Source: Rhynochetos jubatus (lineage: Eukaryota > Chordata > Aves > Eurypygiformes > Rhynochetidae). Taken from it: a stretch of 64,000 bases of DNA. The notes beneath the pieces were generated by a model that saw only the letters and a program-made list of their open reading frames with translations, did no database searches and was not told the DNA's origin. The position numbers and the translations under genes were made by a program. The DNA lies in assembly GCA_027574665.1 (NCBI GenBank), contig CM050658.1, positions 24,068,317 through 24,132,316 on the forward strand. Direction: 5' to 3'. Below, one piece after another: positions 34,925 through 47,107 of this stretch (the stretch's first letter is position 1; every line of letters starts with the position of its first letter).

Positions 34925-37640
34925 CCTTGGCTGAGGAAGGGAGGTAAAAGTCTGAGATGGGAAATGAGGAAACTGTGGTGATGTGGGAGCTGCATGCCAA
35001 TAAACAGTTGATAACAATGACAAGTAAGAAGAGTTGGATTCAGGAGGTGCTGAAGAAGAGCTGGCTGCCATGACAGACTGAATAAAGAAGGGCAGAAAAG
35101 GCACTGAGGATGTCACCTGAACTGGGGAGGAGTAAGCAGATGAAGAGTATGGAAAAATTAACCAGTTCAGTCATCCCCTTGCTGATGGTGAAGTGGAAAC
35201 AGAAGAAAAGTAAGAGATGTGAGAGAGCATATATTCTTTTTCAGAAAAATGCTGATGAAGAGATTGCTGAATGAGAAGTTTTTTAGAAATGCTGACAGAT
35301 GAGCATAATGGAAATGTGTAATGAAGCGGTGTTGGCATGTTGCTACAAAGAAGACATGAAATAAGAGCTTAAGAGGGTGAGAAAATCTGTAAGGTATGCA
35401 TTTCCAAGGAAGAAAGTGCTGAGGAGCAGGAAGATGCTGAAGGTCAAGCACAATGGACAATCTGAAGAGTGGAGCATGAGGAAGAGAAATTTGGCGTGAC
35501 CATGCCCAGGACTGTGGGTCTTCCAGTAGGAAGAGGGTTGGAACTGGATTGTGCATGACAAGGAAGGAGATACTGACAACCAGCAGAACATGTCAGTGCT
35601 AAACTTCAGATTAGCAAAAGACAGAGGCAGCTGGAGCAGTAGTTGGCCAGGAGAAGGGTTTACTCAATGTTGTATGCAATGAAAACAGAAAAGGAGATCA
35701 AATGGGGTGGAAGACACAGACACTGTGTGCAGTTGGGTGACTTTCAGAAGTGTTTCCACAGAAGAGGTAATTTTCCTGTGTTTGCTTTAGTGATGTCCAC
35801 ACCCTTATGTTTATTTGATGATAATATTCTAGCAAGTCTAATTTTATGGGCAACAGTGAGTTCAGGGCTTGATCTGACATACTAAAACATGCAGTGTCAG
35901 CCTCTAAGAGCCTGGAATTTTACCTCTATGACTTTAGGGCAGCTCTGACTTCTACTGTGTTTTGACACAGTTGCTTCTGGAAAGAGTTTATAGTGCTACA
36001 AAAAATCTTTAGGTGAGTGTGCGTATGGCACGCGAATGTTTCTGATGACTCAGTGGACGTGTTGGGCTGTTCAAGATGACAAAAATTTTACTACTAGCCT
36101 CCAGGCTTGCCAACAGAGGGACTTCCCAGAGAGTTTGAACCTCACCTCTTATGGGGAAGGAGGAGTGGGAGTAGCTGGGAGTCTCACTATAGAGCTCAAA
36201 TTCATTGCTAGGAACCGGGGTAATGGTTTCTGAATTTCTTTACACTGGTGCAGATTAGAGGTAATTGTGCCACTTGTGGAGAACTGCAGTTATAGTTAGC
36301 ACTGCTAACGCACACTTCATTTTATAGCAGCTACAATTTCTGAAGTAGCCCAATGCAACGTGTCACCCTATTTTATAACCTTAATGCTGCTATGCTCTCA
36401 CTTACTGTATAACTGTACAACAATTACAGCACAGTTTCATTTACAAATTATTACAGTGTTTAGCCATTATGAGTACAAAGTCGTTACTTTCTCTGTGCAA
36501 TTGAAACCTAATTTTCATGCCATCTGAAACTTTCAGGCATCAGGTAACACTTTATTTTCTAAGGGAAAAATAACCATTTATTTAAATTGTAAAATCTTTG
36601 TATTTACTGAGTGGTTGTTTTTGCTTTTCAGGTTTCACAGCAATTACATTGGAAGCTATTTCTGAAAAACAAGACTCATTTCTGAAAAATAAGTTATCAG
36701 CAATTACTTCCTATGGTTGCATAATTGCTTGAATAATTGTACTCTACAAAATGAAGGAAATTACCCTTTAACGCTGCCTAATAATTCTGATAGTATTTTA
36801 ATCCACAAAGAGCACAGAGGCTCTAAAAGTTGTGTAACTCGGATATTAAGGCGATAATCCAGAACACATTTCTTGTGTGGCTAGTATGAAATGTGTTTAC
36901 ACATCAGTGAGACACAGTGGATTTATAGTTCATTTTGCTTTAAAGTAAAAAAGAAAAAGTGGCCATAAGCATACACAAGGCAGTTCATCAGAGTAAATCT
37001 GAAGAGCTTTTTGTGTGGATAAAATCTATATCCCCTTAGCAGGCCATTTAAATACTTGGCTGTTGAAACATTGCATGTGGTTTTCCAGCGTCCTGTTGCA
37101 GCTGATGATTCCTTTGCCTTTCCTCATGTATGGACTCTCACATGTAAGCTGCAGTATTTTTGCTAGATGTGTTAGCATCTCCTTTTGACTTCTTCCTTAA
37201 AGTCCTGATGGAAAAAAAGGTGATAGAAGTTTTGCAAAACTGAGCTTTAGATGCCTATTCCAAATCCAGGTTATGTGTTATATGCACATAACTGTGGTGG
37301 AAGCTAGAATGCATGGTCAGGACACAATGACAGTGATAGCAACACTTCCCTGTGACTAATAGTTTGACATAGATTGATTTTTCTCTTAAATTGCTTCCTA
37401 TTTTATGTAAGGCATAGTTTTATACAGAATACTGTCTGCATGCTTCATGTTACAAATGTTTCATTGCATAAAGGACTTGCATTCTTTACAGTATAGCTGA
37501 GTTTGTCAGTTCTTACATAAAATATTAATAAAAAAGTTAAAGCTGCCTTTTACCAAAACCTGAACTATTGAGATATGAGGGAGCTTCCTGCAAAGGAAGG
37601 TTTCTGAATATGCAGTATTTTTTCTAGTAGGAATAGAATG
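34925..37640. other. Purine-skewed non-coding block, then AT-rich stretch
   Basis: From 34,925 to about 35,750 the plus strand is strongly purine-rich (AGAAGAGC, GGAAGAAAG, GAGGAAGAG repeatedly). It appears to continue the block at 33,430-33,828 that the LTR interrupted. The pyrimidine-rich complement lacks stops and yields frames of 82-129 codons without domains. From about 36,000 to 37,640 the DNA is ordinary AT-rich sequence; 36,300-36,760 is complex and resembles a conserved non-coding element. No gene is seen. Confidence 0.45.
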
Positions 37641-38630
37641 GAGACCAATGACAAGCGGCGTTCCACAGGGGTTGGTGTTGGGACTGGTCCTGTTTAACAT
37701 CTTCGTCAGTGACATGGACGATGGCATCGAGTACACCCTCAGCAAGTCTGCTGACGACAGCAAGCTGTGTGGTGCAGTTGGCATGCTGGAGGGAAGGGAT
37801 GCCATCCAGAGGGACCTGGACAGGCTGGGAGGTGGGCCTCTGCCAGCCTCATGAAGTTCAACAAGGCCAAGTGCAAGGTCCTGCACCTGAGTTGGGGCAA
37901 CCCCAAACACAAGTACAAGCTGGGTGGAGAATGGATTGAGAGCAGCCCTGAGGAGAAGGACCTGGGGGTACTGGTGGGTGAGAAGCTGGACATGAGTCAG
38001 CAGTGTGTGTTGGCAGCCCAGAAAGCCACCCGTATCCTGGGCTATATCAGAAGTGTGGCCAGCAGGTCAAAGGAGGTGATTCTCCCTCTCTACTCTGCAC
38101 TTGTGAGACCCCACCTGGAGTACTGTGTCCAGCTGTGGAGGCCTCAGCTTAAGAAGGATATAGACTAGTTGGAATGAGTCCAGAGGAGGCCACGAAGATG
38201 CTCAGAGGGCTGGAGCACCTCTCCCATGATCAAAGGCTGAGAGAGTTGGAGTTGTTCAGCCTGAAGAAGAGAAGGCTCCGGGGAGACCTTATTGCAGCCT
38301 TCCAGTACCTGAAGGGGCCTAGAAGGAAGCTGTGGGGGGAGCTTTTTACAATGGCCTGTAGAGACAGGACAAGGGGTAATGGGTTTAAACTAAAAGCGGG
38401 GAGATTTAGATTAGATATCGGGAAGAAATTCTTCACAGAGAGGGTGGTGAAGCACTGGAACAGGTTGCCCAAAGAAGTTGTGAGTGCCCCATCCCTGGCT
38501 GTCTTCAAGGCCAGGCTGGATGAGGCTTGGAGCAACCTGGTCTAGTGGAGGGTGTCCCTGCCCATGGCAGGGGGGTTGGAACTAGATGATCTTTAAAGTC
38601 CCTTCCAACCCTAACCGTTCTATGATTCTT
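37641..38630 (+). mobile_element. CR1 LINE, 5'-truncated copy (~990 bp) with partial ORF2
   Basis: This is the longest CR1 copy in the window. It starts within ORF2 (reverse transcriptase) and runs through the C-terminal tail and 3' UTR to the end at TTCTATGATTCTT. It is in plus orientation with truncation at the 5' end, as expected from incomplete target-primed reverse transcription. The 3' ~280 bp closely matches the inverted copy at 46,827-47,107, placing both in the same subfamily. There is no obvious target duplication, which is usual for CR1. Confidence 0.95.
37648..38545 (+). pseudogene. CR1 ORF2 reverse transcriptase, C-terminal fragment, disrupted
   Basis: Three consecutive frame segments can be read. 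Segment one (37,648 to about 37,830) has the reverse transcriptase signature [15 protein letters not shown] followed by the catalytic-box region, which reads SADD where active elements have F/YADD. The two aspartates are kept but the preceding aromatic is lost through a single T-to-C change. A single-base loss near 37,827-37,833 shifts the frame. Segment two (to 38,165) contains [18 protein letters not shown] and RPHLEYCVQ, and ends at a TAG (38,166-38,168). Another one-base loss near 38,190 leads to segment three, with DQRLRELELFSLKKRR and HWNRLPKEVV, ending at 38,545. The upstream endonuclease and the N-terminal part of the reverse transcriptase are absent. It is inactive. Confidence 0.92.
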
Positions 38631-41600
38631 TTGAGTTGAGCACGCTTTTCCTATCCAGCAGCAGGAGTTGTGAACTCCTTTATTTCTTCATGAAATTTCT
38701 ACCTTTGTGATTTTTTTCCCTGGTATGTGCAGAGTGCAGCCTGTGTGCAGCCTTGGGCTTCAGAGACTAAGAAAATTTAAATCAGTTTTATACAAATAGT
38801 TTTGGTCAGAGAAGCTCAGTCTTGCTGAATTACATCCACAGATTGTAGAATGTGTTTAATTACAGTATGTCATTAATTAGCCCCGGTGTTCCTGTCAAAA
38901 TTACTCCCTTTCTAAGTACCTTACACTCTATTTTTGTAATTAACAGAAAAACTTAACTCATTGGTGCTTTGTTCTATCTCTTCATTGCTCTTTCCCTGTA
39001 CCTTAACTGGGTGTTCATCTGGGAGTACCATCCACTTCAGGTTTCGAAATTTTTCTATGGTTTCTTCTTTTCTCCCGTTTACTACCTTTGTCATGTTTGA
39101 TCATTGCTGCTGCCTTTACCTTGTATACTTTCCCATAATGGCATGCTCTTATTTTTTACTTTGATCAACTTATCATTCTTCTCATGCATGTCTATTACCT
39201 TGGATTCTTTTGTTTTCTGATTCCACTTCCTTCAGTGGATTATGTAGGAGCAAAGGCTGGGATAAGGATACAGTTTTGAAGGGTACATGTATGGTAAAAA
39301 AGACAACATCAGCAGAGGGCAATTAAGTATCAGTGTTTGTAGGCTTTATAAAACAATAACACATATAGTGAAAAATTGATCTGTTATTTTTTTATATCGC
39401 CTTGTAAGACCTGTGATCCACAAACTAATTTATTCAGGCATGTCTAACAATTTTTTTTTCAATTAACTTTTTTTTTGGTGTGAATATATTAGTGGATAGG
39501 AGGATAATTCTAAAGGTGTGTGGTGGTATATGTAGGGGTGTATGGACCTCTCTGACTTCCCTAGTTTATACCCTTTCCATCCTATTGGATATCATTCAAG
39601 GACAGCGCTCTTCTAGTAAGGTGCATGTATGGCATGGTGGGTCCGAAGAAAAAACAGAACTGAGCAGCATGGTAATCAAACATCTTGTCAAAATATTTCC
39701 TAATTTTATAAGCTTTCTGCTAGAGGTAGGATGCTTTCATAAAAAAAAAAAAAAAGTCTGTGCCTTCTGCAACATGAATCTTTTTTGTTGGTTTTCATGG
39801 TGGTTAGGTTTCACCCATTGTCCAGGCTGTATGTCCTGGAACATATAGTAACTTTATTTAGAAGGAATCATACTCTACCCTGTTTTTGTGGGTAGAGGTA
39901 AAGTGTGCTGTTGTGATTAGGAAGTACAACCACAAATGTACTGCCTATTAACTGTGGAGATACAATAGCCCTTCATCTTGGATTGTTGTTCTCTTCACCA
40001 GCAGATGGAGACTCAGATCGTGAGACCTGGTTTTGCAGGTGTAGTTAGTGGTTAACACATAATATTTTGTTGCCAGTGGATTTCAGTGAAATTTCCATGT
40101 CCCAGTGCCTTTGAGGTCTGGTTCAAATCTATGGACATCAGGAGGACACTAGTCCTCTCCTAGATTTTGGCTGAAAACTTTGACAACAGAAGCAAGGAAG
40201 AGGTAGGTAGGTGGACACTGCCCTCTAACAACAAGAACCAAGCAGCCTGAGCAGTCTGGTTCCTCCGTACAGAATGATACTAATACAGCATTTTATTCAC
40301 CTGGGATGGCATGGAACTTGCAGAATGAAAAATAACTGTATAGAAATTGTCTTCCTTTAGGATTTGATTTATACCGTCCCAGATGCTTGAGTTTTCTTAA
40401 AGCAGCTACAGTACTTTCCTACAGGACTGCCTGCTGTCTGCAGGACATCTCTGCCAAGGGCTGAGTCTGCAGGGCTTGAGCGTTTATCCACATTGGCGAA
40501 GCTTAAGGCTTGGAAGGAGCTTCTTGCTTCACAAATGCCTTGTAGAGGTCCTCCCATCTTTCTGTTCATGGAGTTCCTCTTAATTGGGCAATGGGAGTCA
40601 CAAAGGACTGTAGTGCTTCTTTCTCTGATGCAAATGTAATATAATCCATGCAGATGGAAATTTATTGGCTGTCTGTCTGGGAGGTATGGTCTCTGACTGC
40701 TTAAATTCCACTTACCCTACTTTACAAGCCTTCAGCATTCTCTGGGTGTTCTTGCTTATTTCAGATTCTTGGAGTTGGGACAGAATGTGGGCAGGTTGCC
40801 TGTTTATAAAAAAATAAAAAAAAAAGATTACTAATATTTTGTGTCTTAATTTTGCTTGTTCTAAATACCTGACTTTTATAAAAATCATACATCTTTCACA
40901 AGAATTGTCTTAATCTCCAGCCATTTTACCACAGAACATGCTGTTTTGTGGAACACTGTTCTTACTGATGGAAATTAGAGATAATCCTCCATCAGAGAGG
41001 TGAAAAAGATGGCCCTGAAAATACCCAAGGCCCAGGTCAAGTCCTGTCGGGGACCTCAGGAGTACAATCTATCTTCAGGTGCTTCTTTGTCTGTAGGAAC
41101 CTGAAATTGGTGTCATTCATGTTTGGATAGCACCAATATGGTTGCTGAGAAGCTAATGCTCTTGATCTTCAGCATGGTTCTGCATGGAAAAATGCCTAGG
41201 AGAGAACTGTGATCAGATGTCTTCAGAAATTCTGCTTGTTTTTGAAGTCAGTTGTGATATTTCCACCTACTTGAAAGAAAAGGCTTATATGATGCTAAAA
41301 GGGCTTGAATGGTAATGTTTGGCAGAAGGACAGCCATGTTTTAAACCAAGTTTCAGTTAAGTTGCAAGTTACCTTTCTGCATGCATTTTGTGAGCACAAG
41401 CTGTTTATAAGCACAGGCATGCCAAAAAGCTTAAACAACAATGTTTTAAATGTTTAAGTACAGTATTTTTGAAAATGTTGTAAAGTCTGCTAAACATCAG
41501 GCTGTGTGCTGAAAATGTTGCAAAGAGTAATGTGCTAGGAGTATAGCTAAACCTATAGTCTGTGAATGGCATTTTTAATAATTGAATGTTAATGATCTAT

Positions 41601-44600
41601 AAATGATGTGTACATGCACAAACTGAGAATATTCCAGGCCTGTTTTGAATAACATACATTTGAGAATTAAGCTATTTTTTATGGTTCTCTGTGGGAACGG
41701 TGGAAAAAGAACATAAGAATATACATCTTCTGAAAATGATGGGGCACTTTTTTGACATATACAAGAGGCTGTAATTAAAGATTATAATATTTTTCTTAAA
41801 ATGTAAAATAGAAATTTCCGTAAGAGTTAAATGACAAATATATGGGAAGTGAACAGGTATTATCTGCTTTTTTTAAGGCACAACTTTAACCTCTCATAAC
41901 CTCAAGCTTCATGGAAAATTTTTATACTTTTTGGTCTTCCACACTGCAAACATTGTCTGACTCTTTTGTAATTTCCCCAAGAGATACACATGACATGAAA
42001 ATTGTGACCAGTTTGCTAAATAGTGAAACTAAAGGGTTTGAAATCCTTTTCTGTACTTGAACATTACATCTCATTTTCCATTCATTTATTTTTTAAACTT
42101 AATTTCAGCTCTTAAGGTGGATTTTGGTTTTGTTTTGATTGACCAAGCTGGAAGGCTTCTTACATGGCACCTGTATTTAAACACTGTCCACACTCATATC
42201 TATGAGCTTCAGAGCTGATCCAGTAAGATTTATGTTTGAATGATTCTGGATTTCCTGATTCTTAATATATGAAAGGAGAGAGAAAGCAGTGGGCTATAGA
42301 TATAGGATCTGGAAACAAACTGTAAGGTAAAGTGGTGTTGTCAAGGTCACAGACAGAGGACGTGTTGATGAGAGTATTGGGTTTTCAGACTTCTTGGACT
42401 GGTGGGCCGCCTTCACCTTCCACAGTTTCTTGTGGTCAACCATTAGTAAGTCAGTAAGTTGACAGCCAATTAGCACAGTCTTATGAATCTTTGTTGGATG
42501 ATCCTGGGATTGGAGAGCAGGGTAGGAGAGGGACCACTGTTATTCAGTGATGGCTGAATCCAGCAGGATCCATGCACTTCAGCGGTCAGTGTTGGGCCAG
42601 AAACTAACAAACTCAGAGATGGTGATTTTTGCTGGGGTAAATTCCAGAAATTATTTTCAGTTAAAAAGCGATTAGTTTTAATCTACTCCCACCCTGCCCA
42701 ACACCCCTCCCTTCTCTTGGCTATTGACAACTCTGTAGTTAATCTCCTAGATTTTCAAACTATTGTTTAGCAACTTTAGTCCTGGTGATTTCAACCAAGA
42801 AGATTTTTTTTTTTCCAGATAATGAAAAGATTTATATTTGCATTTACAGTATTGAATGCACTAAATAATAGTTTTTTTCCTGTGATTTTTACAACTGTCA
42901 GCAGCAACAGCTCTTACCCTCATTCTGCCTTGTGTGTATGTGTGTAGCCCTCAATGCCAGTGTAACTGAAATCCAACTACAAGTTTTGCCTGGGACAAAA
43001 GCTAACTGTGTATGTGAAGGAAAGTCATAAATGGAGTATCCACGGTCAGTGCATTCCATTCAGCATGTAACTTCATACTTGTGAATATATAAGAACTGAC
43101 AAAACCAAAATCCTGTTTTGGTATGTGTAGAAAATATTCACTGTAAGAGGAAATGAAAATTATTTAGTTTAAAGTCAAAACAACAATTTAACATCCCTTT
43201 GTGTACACAAACACTCTTCTGAAAGTCACAAATCATAGCTGCTTGATGTTCAGAGTCGTTTTAAATGCTACTTACCTAAAGCCAGGAGATGAGAAACATG
43301 TGGCAGACCTTTTTTTGCAAAAGTTCAGGTCGGGGAGGGGGGAGCAAGAGGATGTTTGCATCTGCAGGAGGAGGGCCTAAAAATACTCTAAAAGCCGACA
43401 GTTCACTTAAATCATTAATCCTACACTGAAGACATCTCCACATTTTAATGGACTGCAATTAAACCCAATATTTCTTAATATGAGTGTCAGGTGTTTTCAG
43501 CAGTGATGCAAATGACTGCTTAGTGCTGTAACTCTGAAGGGGAAGGCATTTAGGCCAGGCTCATTTGAACAGCCAAATATAAACAAGAGCACATAATTCC
43601 ATCTGCTTTTTGGCAATTTGTTGTTCCTTTTAGGTTCTCTTTCCCCGTTTGTCTTGTGGACACAGTTTGCAGGAAATGTCAGCTGGCGTGATTGATAGCA
43701 TGAGATTGGATGTACTGACTTCATGGTTTCATAAAGCAAGACAGCTGTTGGGAGAAACTTTCCTTCAGGAGCTGGAAAGGTTTAAATTTTCCATCTCTTT
43801 GACTATTTGGCCTGATGAAGGATTGGGTTTTACCAGACAAGTAAATAAAAAGATGGCTAAGATGTACTAGAAGGTCATTCAAATGATCTTTAAATAGCAA
43901 TTACTGGAGAAGGGTGGAGGGAAAGCCCTCCACGTTCCAAGCCTGCTTAAGTGAGCCCTAAAAAATTATGCTTGTGTTCTCCCAATTTTTTTAATCACTC
44001 TGTAAACCAGACAATTTCTAGTAATGTGATTTTACATTGGGAGCCTGTCATAAGGCAGTAGGCAATGGAAGTGATTCAGTTGAATTCCCTGAGTTTCTGT
44101 AGCTGTGAGACTTTGCCTTGCTTCCAGAGTTGCAATGCACTGCAGCACACCAGCTTGCAGTTTGGTTTCTTGCTAAAATTACATGTGTTGGTTTAATTTT
44201 AATTAGTTATGCTTTTAGATAAATTAATTGTAATAAACCAAGTATGCTTTCTTTCCAAGGCAAAAATGGAAAAAAAAGGTGGTCTCCTTTTACCTACATC
44301 TGAAGGATATTTTATTTTGAGAAGCATGTATTTTGCAGTTGTGATGACCATACTCTTGAAGAAGATAATTTTTTGGATATGTACTATGTGATGCTTTTAT
44401 TTCTTTTTCCCATGCTGTCTGTCTGTTTGGGGGAGGGGGTTGAGTGTTAGTTTGAATGACTAATAACTGGGTTCCTGGCTGCACTAATTCTGAAAATCTT
44501 TGCCAGATCTATAGTCCTGCTGCAGATGGGCCAGAACCAAAACTTAGGAACTGAAACCTCCTTAACCCAAAACTTTGGTGGAGGTTACATCTAGATGGTG

Positions 44601-46826
44601 GTTTGAGTCAGACTCCAAATTCCTTTTTAGTCTATTTTTTTTATAATCAGACACATCAATATTATACGTGGTGGTTGCTGCTCAAGAGCTGTTAACAAGG
44701 TCTTCCAAGCTAGATTGGGGCTTACTGGATTTTTTGACTTCTGTGAGACTGCAAAAAAAAGTGTCATGAATCAGCAGCAAATATGATAGTATGCTTTCTC
44801 TAAAACAGAAGACAATGTGTGAATCTAATTGTCAAGGAACCCTGAGCACTGAATAACTTTCTGTCAAGAAGCCTATTCCCAAGATCCTGAACAGTTGTGT
44901 TCCTGCACCACGAAGTTTTAATTCTGGCTTTTCAACAGTAAGGCTTGTCCCAGAGAGCCTTTTCAAGGTGAAGCATGAAGGTGAGTGCTACATTAGATGG
45001 GCACTGTGTCTCTGGTTCTGATTTAAGCAGGAGAGACAGACTCTGAACTGGAGCAGCATTTCTGTGCCCACTTACACTTCTCAGTGCTGTTGTGTACTCT
45101 GGGCTGTGCCATACCCTCTGTCTTGTGCCATACCCTCTGTCTCATTCATCTTTGAAGTTTAAGTTCCAGGCAAAATGCTCGGGGAACCAAAAAATGTGTT
45201 TATAGAAGTGGTCATGATTATAAGAAAATTTGATATTACAGCAAATCCTTAAAAAACCTCAAAAAAAAAATTTAGAAATTCTTTAGGAACCAGATTGAAA
45301 TAGCAGCAGTTACTTTGGGCAGCCAAAGGGTGACATTAGCTGCTGTGCAGATACGTTTTGCAATGCTCTGGAGTAAGAGGATACTTTTGTATCTGTGGGT
45401 CACTTCATTTAGATCCCGTAAACATTTCTGTAATCAGTAATCATCTGCACTGTTTCTTAACTCTGTATGGATCACTGTAACAATCTAATCACTTACACAA
45501 ATACACAGTTTCAACACCACTAATTAGGACTCTGTAGAACTGGAAAAAAGCCAGTCTGTATTCTACATGTACAATCAATTCATTGTTAAACATTTATAGA
45601 GCTATTTATGTATACCTAAATGATAATTTTTTTTTCTTTATATGCTTACAAATTAATCCTGAGTATCTTTATATGCAAGATGCTCTATTCACTCTTCCAG
45701 TAACCCCATTTATACAGGTAGTGTTTCATCAGAGAGGAATTTAATGCTTTGCTTTGCTTTGGCAGATTGTGGCTGCACTGTGATAAATAAGGTTCTAGCA
45801 GGTCACTACTTATTTTTGAACCATTGCTCCACTAAGTTCTCAAAATTCATTGTGATCAAAGAACTGCTTTGCTGTTGTTAGTAATACTTTTATAGCATTA
45901 GTGCCTCAAGGTCTCAGTTGAGATGAGACCCTGCGGCCCTAGACATTGTACAGACAGAATAAGAGACAATCCACGGCCCTAGAAATTCATAATATAACTA
46001 GCAAGAGCAGACAGAAGTATGATGCACAAAAGGTTGACTAAATACTAGTGGCAGAGTCCCAAAAGCATCTTTTAATATTATTTGCCTTAAATATTGGAAT
46101 ATGCTGCCTCTGGAGAAGTCAATTCAATTAATTTTTCTGCCTCTACATGTATTTTTTTTAAAGTGTGAATGATTAAACATACTTCACATTAGAAACCAAA
46201 GTGCCAGTAATGTACAAAGCATCCACAAGACAATTACACATGCTTAGAACTGTGGTGTGTGTTTCCTAATGATCACCTGGTGTTGTATTTCATACCCTTC
46301 ATCTGAGAAATCTGTGAAAGTTAAAATTATCTAATATAACTAAGCATCTATACCGCCTTCCCTTGCTACAGAATGATTGCAGAGGATGGATATTTAGTTG
46401 TTTAGAGCCCTAATCAGTGAAGCTAGTGCCCTTCTCAGTAGATGGTGTGAATGAAATATTTGTTTATCCATGTGGAGCACCACTGCAGTGCTCAAGTCAT
46501 GGAAGAAGTTCTCAGGAAAAGATGTCCAGCATTTTAATACTTCTTGCGTGCTTTTTTCCCTTGGTTAATGAAGCTTTGGTAGATTTTATAAATCCTGTAA
46601 GATGACCCTTGTCTCTCAATAGGTTCTGCCTACTATTATACTGAAACTTGTAGGGAGGCATTATTAAGCTGTTGTTTGAAATTACTTGTGTGTCATTGGT
46701 CTTTACTGTCGTTCTGCAAAAATACACCAAATTCTTAGTCAAGTTTGTAGGACTCTCAATTAAGAGCAGGAGGTGTCAATGTAAAATTAATAAACCACTC
46801 CTACTGTAGCATGCATATAACAAGTA
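38631..46826. other. AT-rich non-coding stretch, about 8.2 kb, between two inverted CR1 copies
   Basis: No supported gene. It holds A- and T-runs (about 39,741-39,755 and 42,807-42,815), a G-rich tract near 43,331-43,342, another at 44,428-44,440, and a perfect 19-nt tandem duplication at 45,105-45,142. A splice-like interval at 44,939-44,980 has TTTTCAACAG before it and AAG|GTGAGT at its end and encloses 42 nt. The phrase GCCAGTGTAACTGAAATCCA at 42,956-42,975 resembles ancient amniote repeats but is unassigned. Open frames are all below 125 codons without domains. Confidence 0.5.
45105..45142. repeat. Perfect 19-nt tandem duplication
   Basis: TGTGCCATACCCTCTGTCT occurs twice head-to-tail without mismatch, suggesting a recent slippage-type duplication. 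Confidence 0.9.
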
Positions 46827-47107
46827 TCATAGAATGAATCGTAGAATCACAGAATGGTTTGGGTTGGAAGGGACTTTAAAGACCAACCGGTTCCAACCCC
46901 CCTGCCATGGGCAGGGACACCTTCCACTAGACCAGGTTGCTCCAAGCCTCATCCAGCCTGGCCTTGAAGACACCCAGGGATGGGGCACTCACAACTTCTT
47001 TGGACAACCTGTTCCAGTGCTTCACCACTCTCTCCAGGAAGAATTTCTTCCTGATATCTAATCTAAATCTCCCTGCTTTTAGTTTAAACCCATTACCTCT
47101 TGTCCTG
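46827..47107 (-). mobile_element. CR1 LINE 3' fragment (~281 bp)
   Basis: The segment opens with TCATAGAATGAATC and AGAATGGTTTGGGTTGG, the reverse complement of a CR1 end. It continues through CTGCCATGGGCAGGGACACC and CATCCAGCCTGGCCTTGAAG to CATTACCTCTTGTCCTGT. It is nearly the same, in opposite orientation, as the 3' portion of the copy ending at 38,630. The plus-strand 75- and 130-codon frames starting here are antisense readings of CR1. The 3' end (left) carries a duplicated ATAGAATGAATC/GTAGAATCACAGAATG motif typical of CR1 terminal octamer repeats. Confidence 0.95.

Noticed and set aside
35167-35556. Minus-strand frame of 129 codons, Phe/Leu/Ser/His-rich
   Set aside because: It lies antisense to a purine-rich block; the pyrimidine-rich strand is naturally poor in stops.
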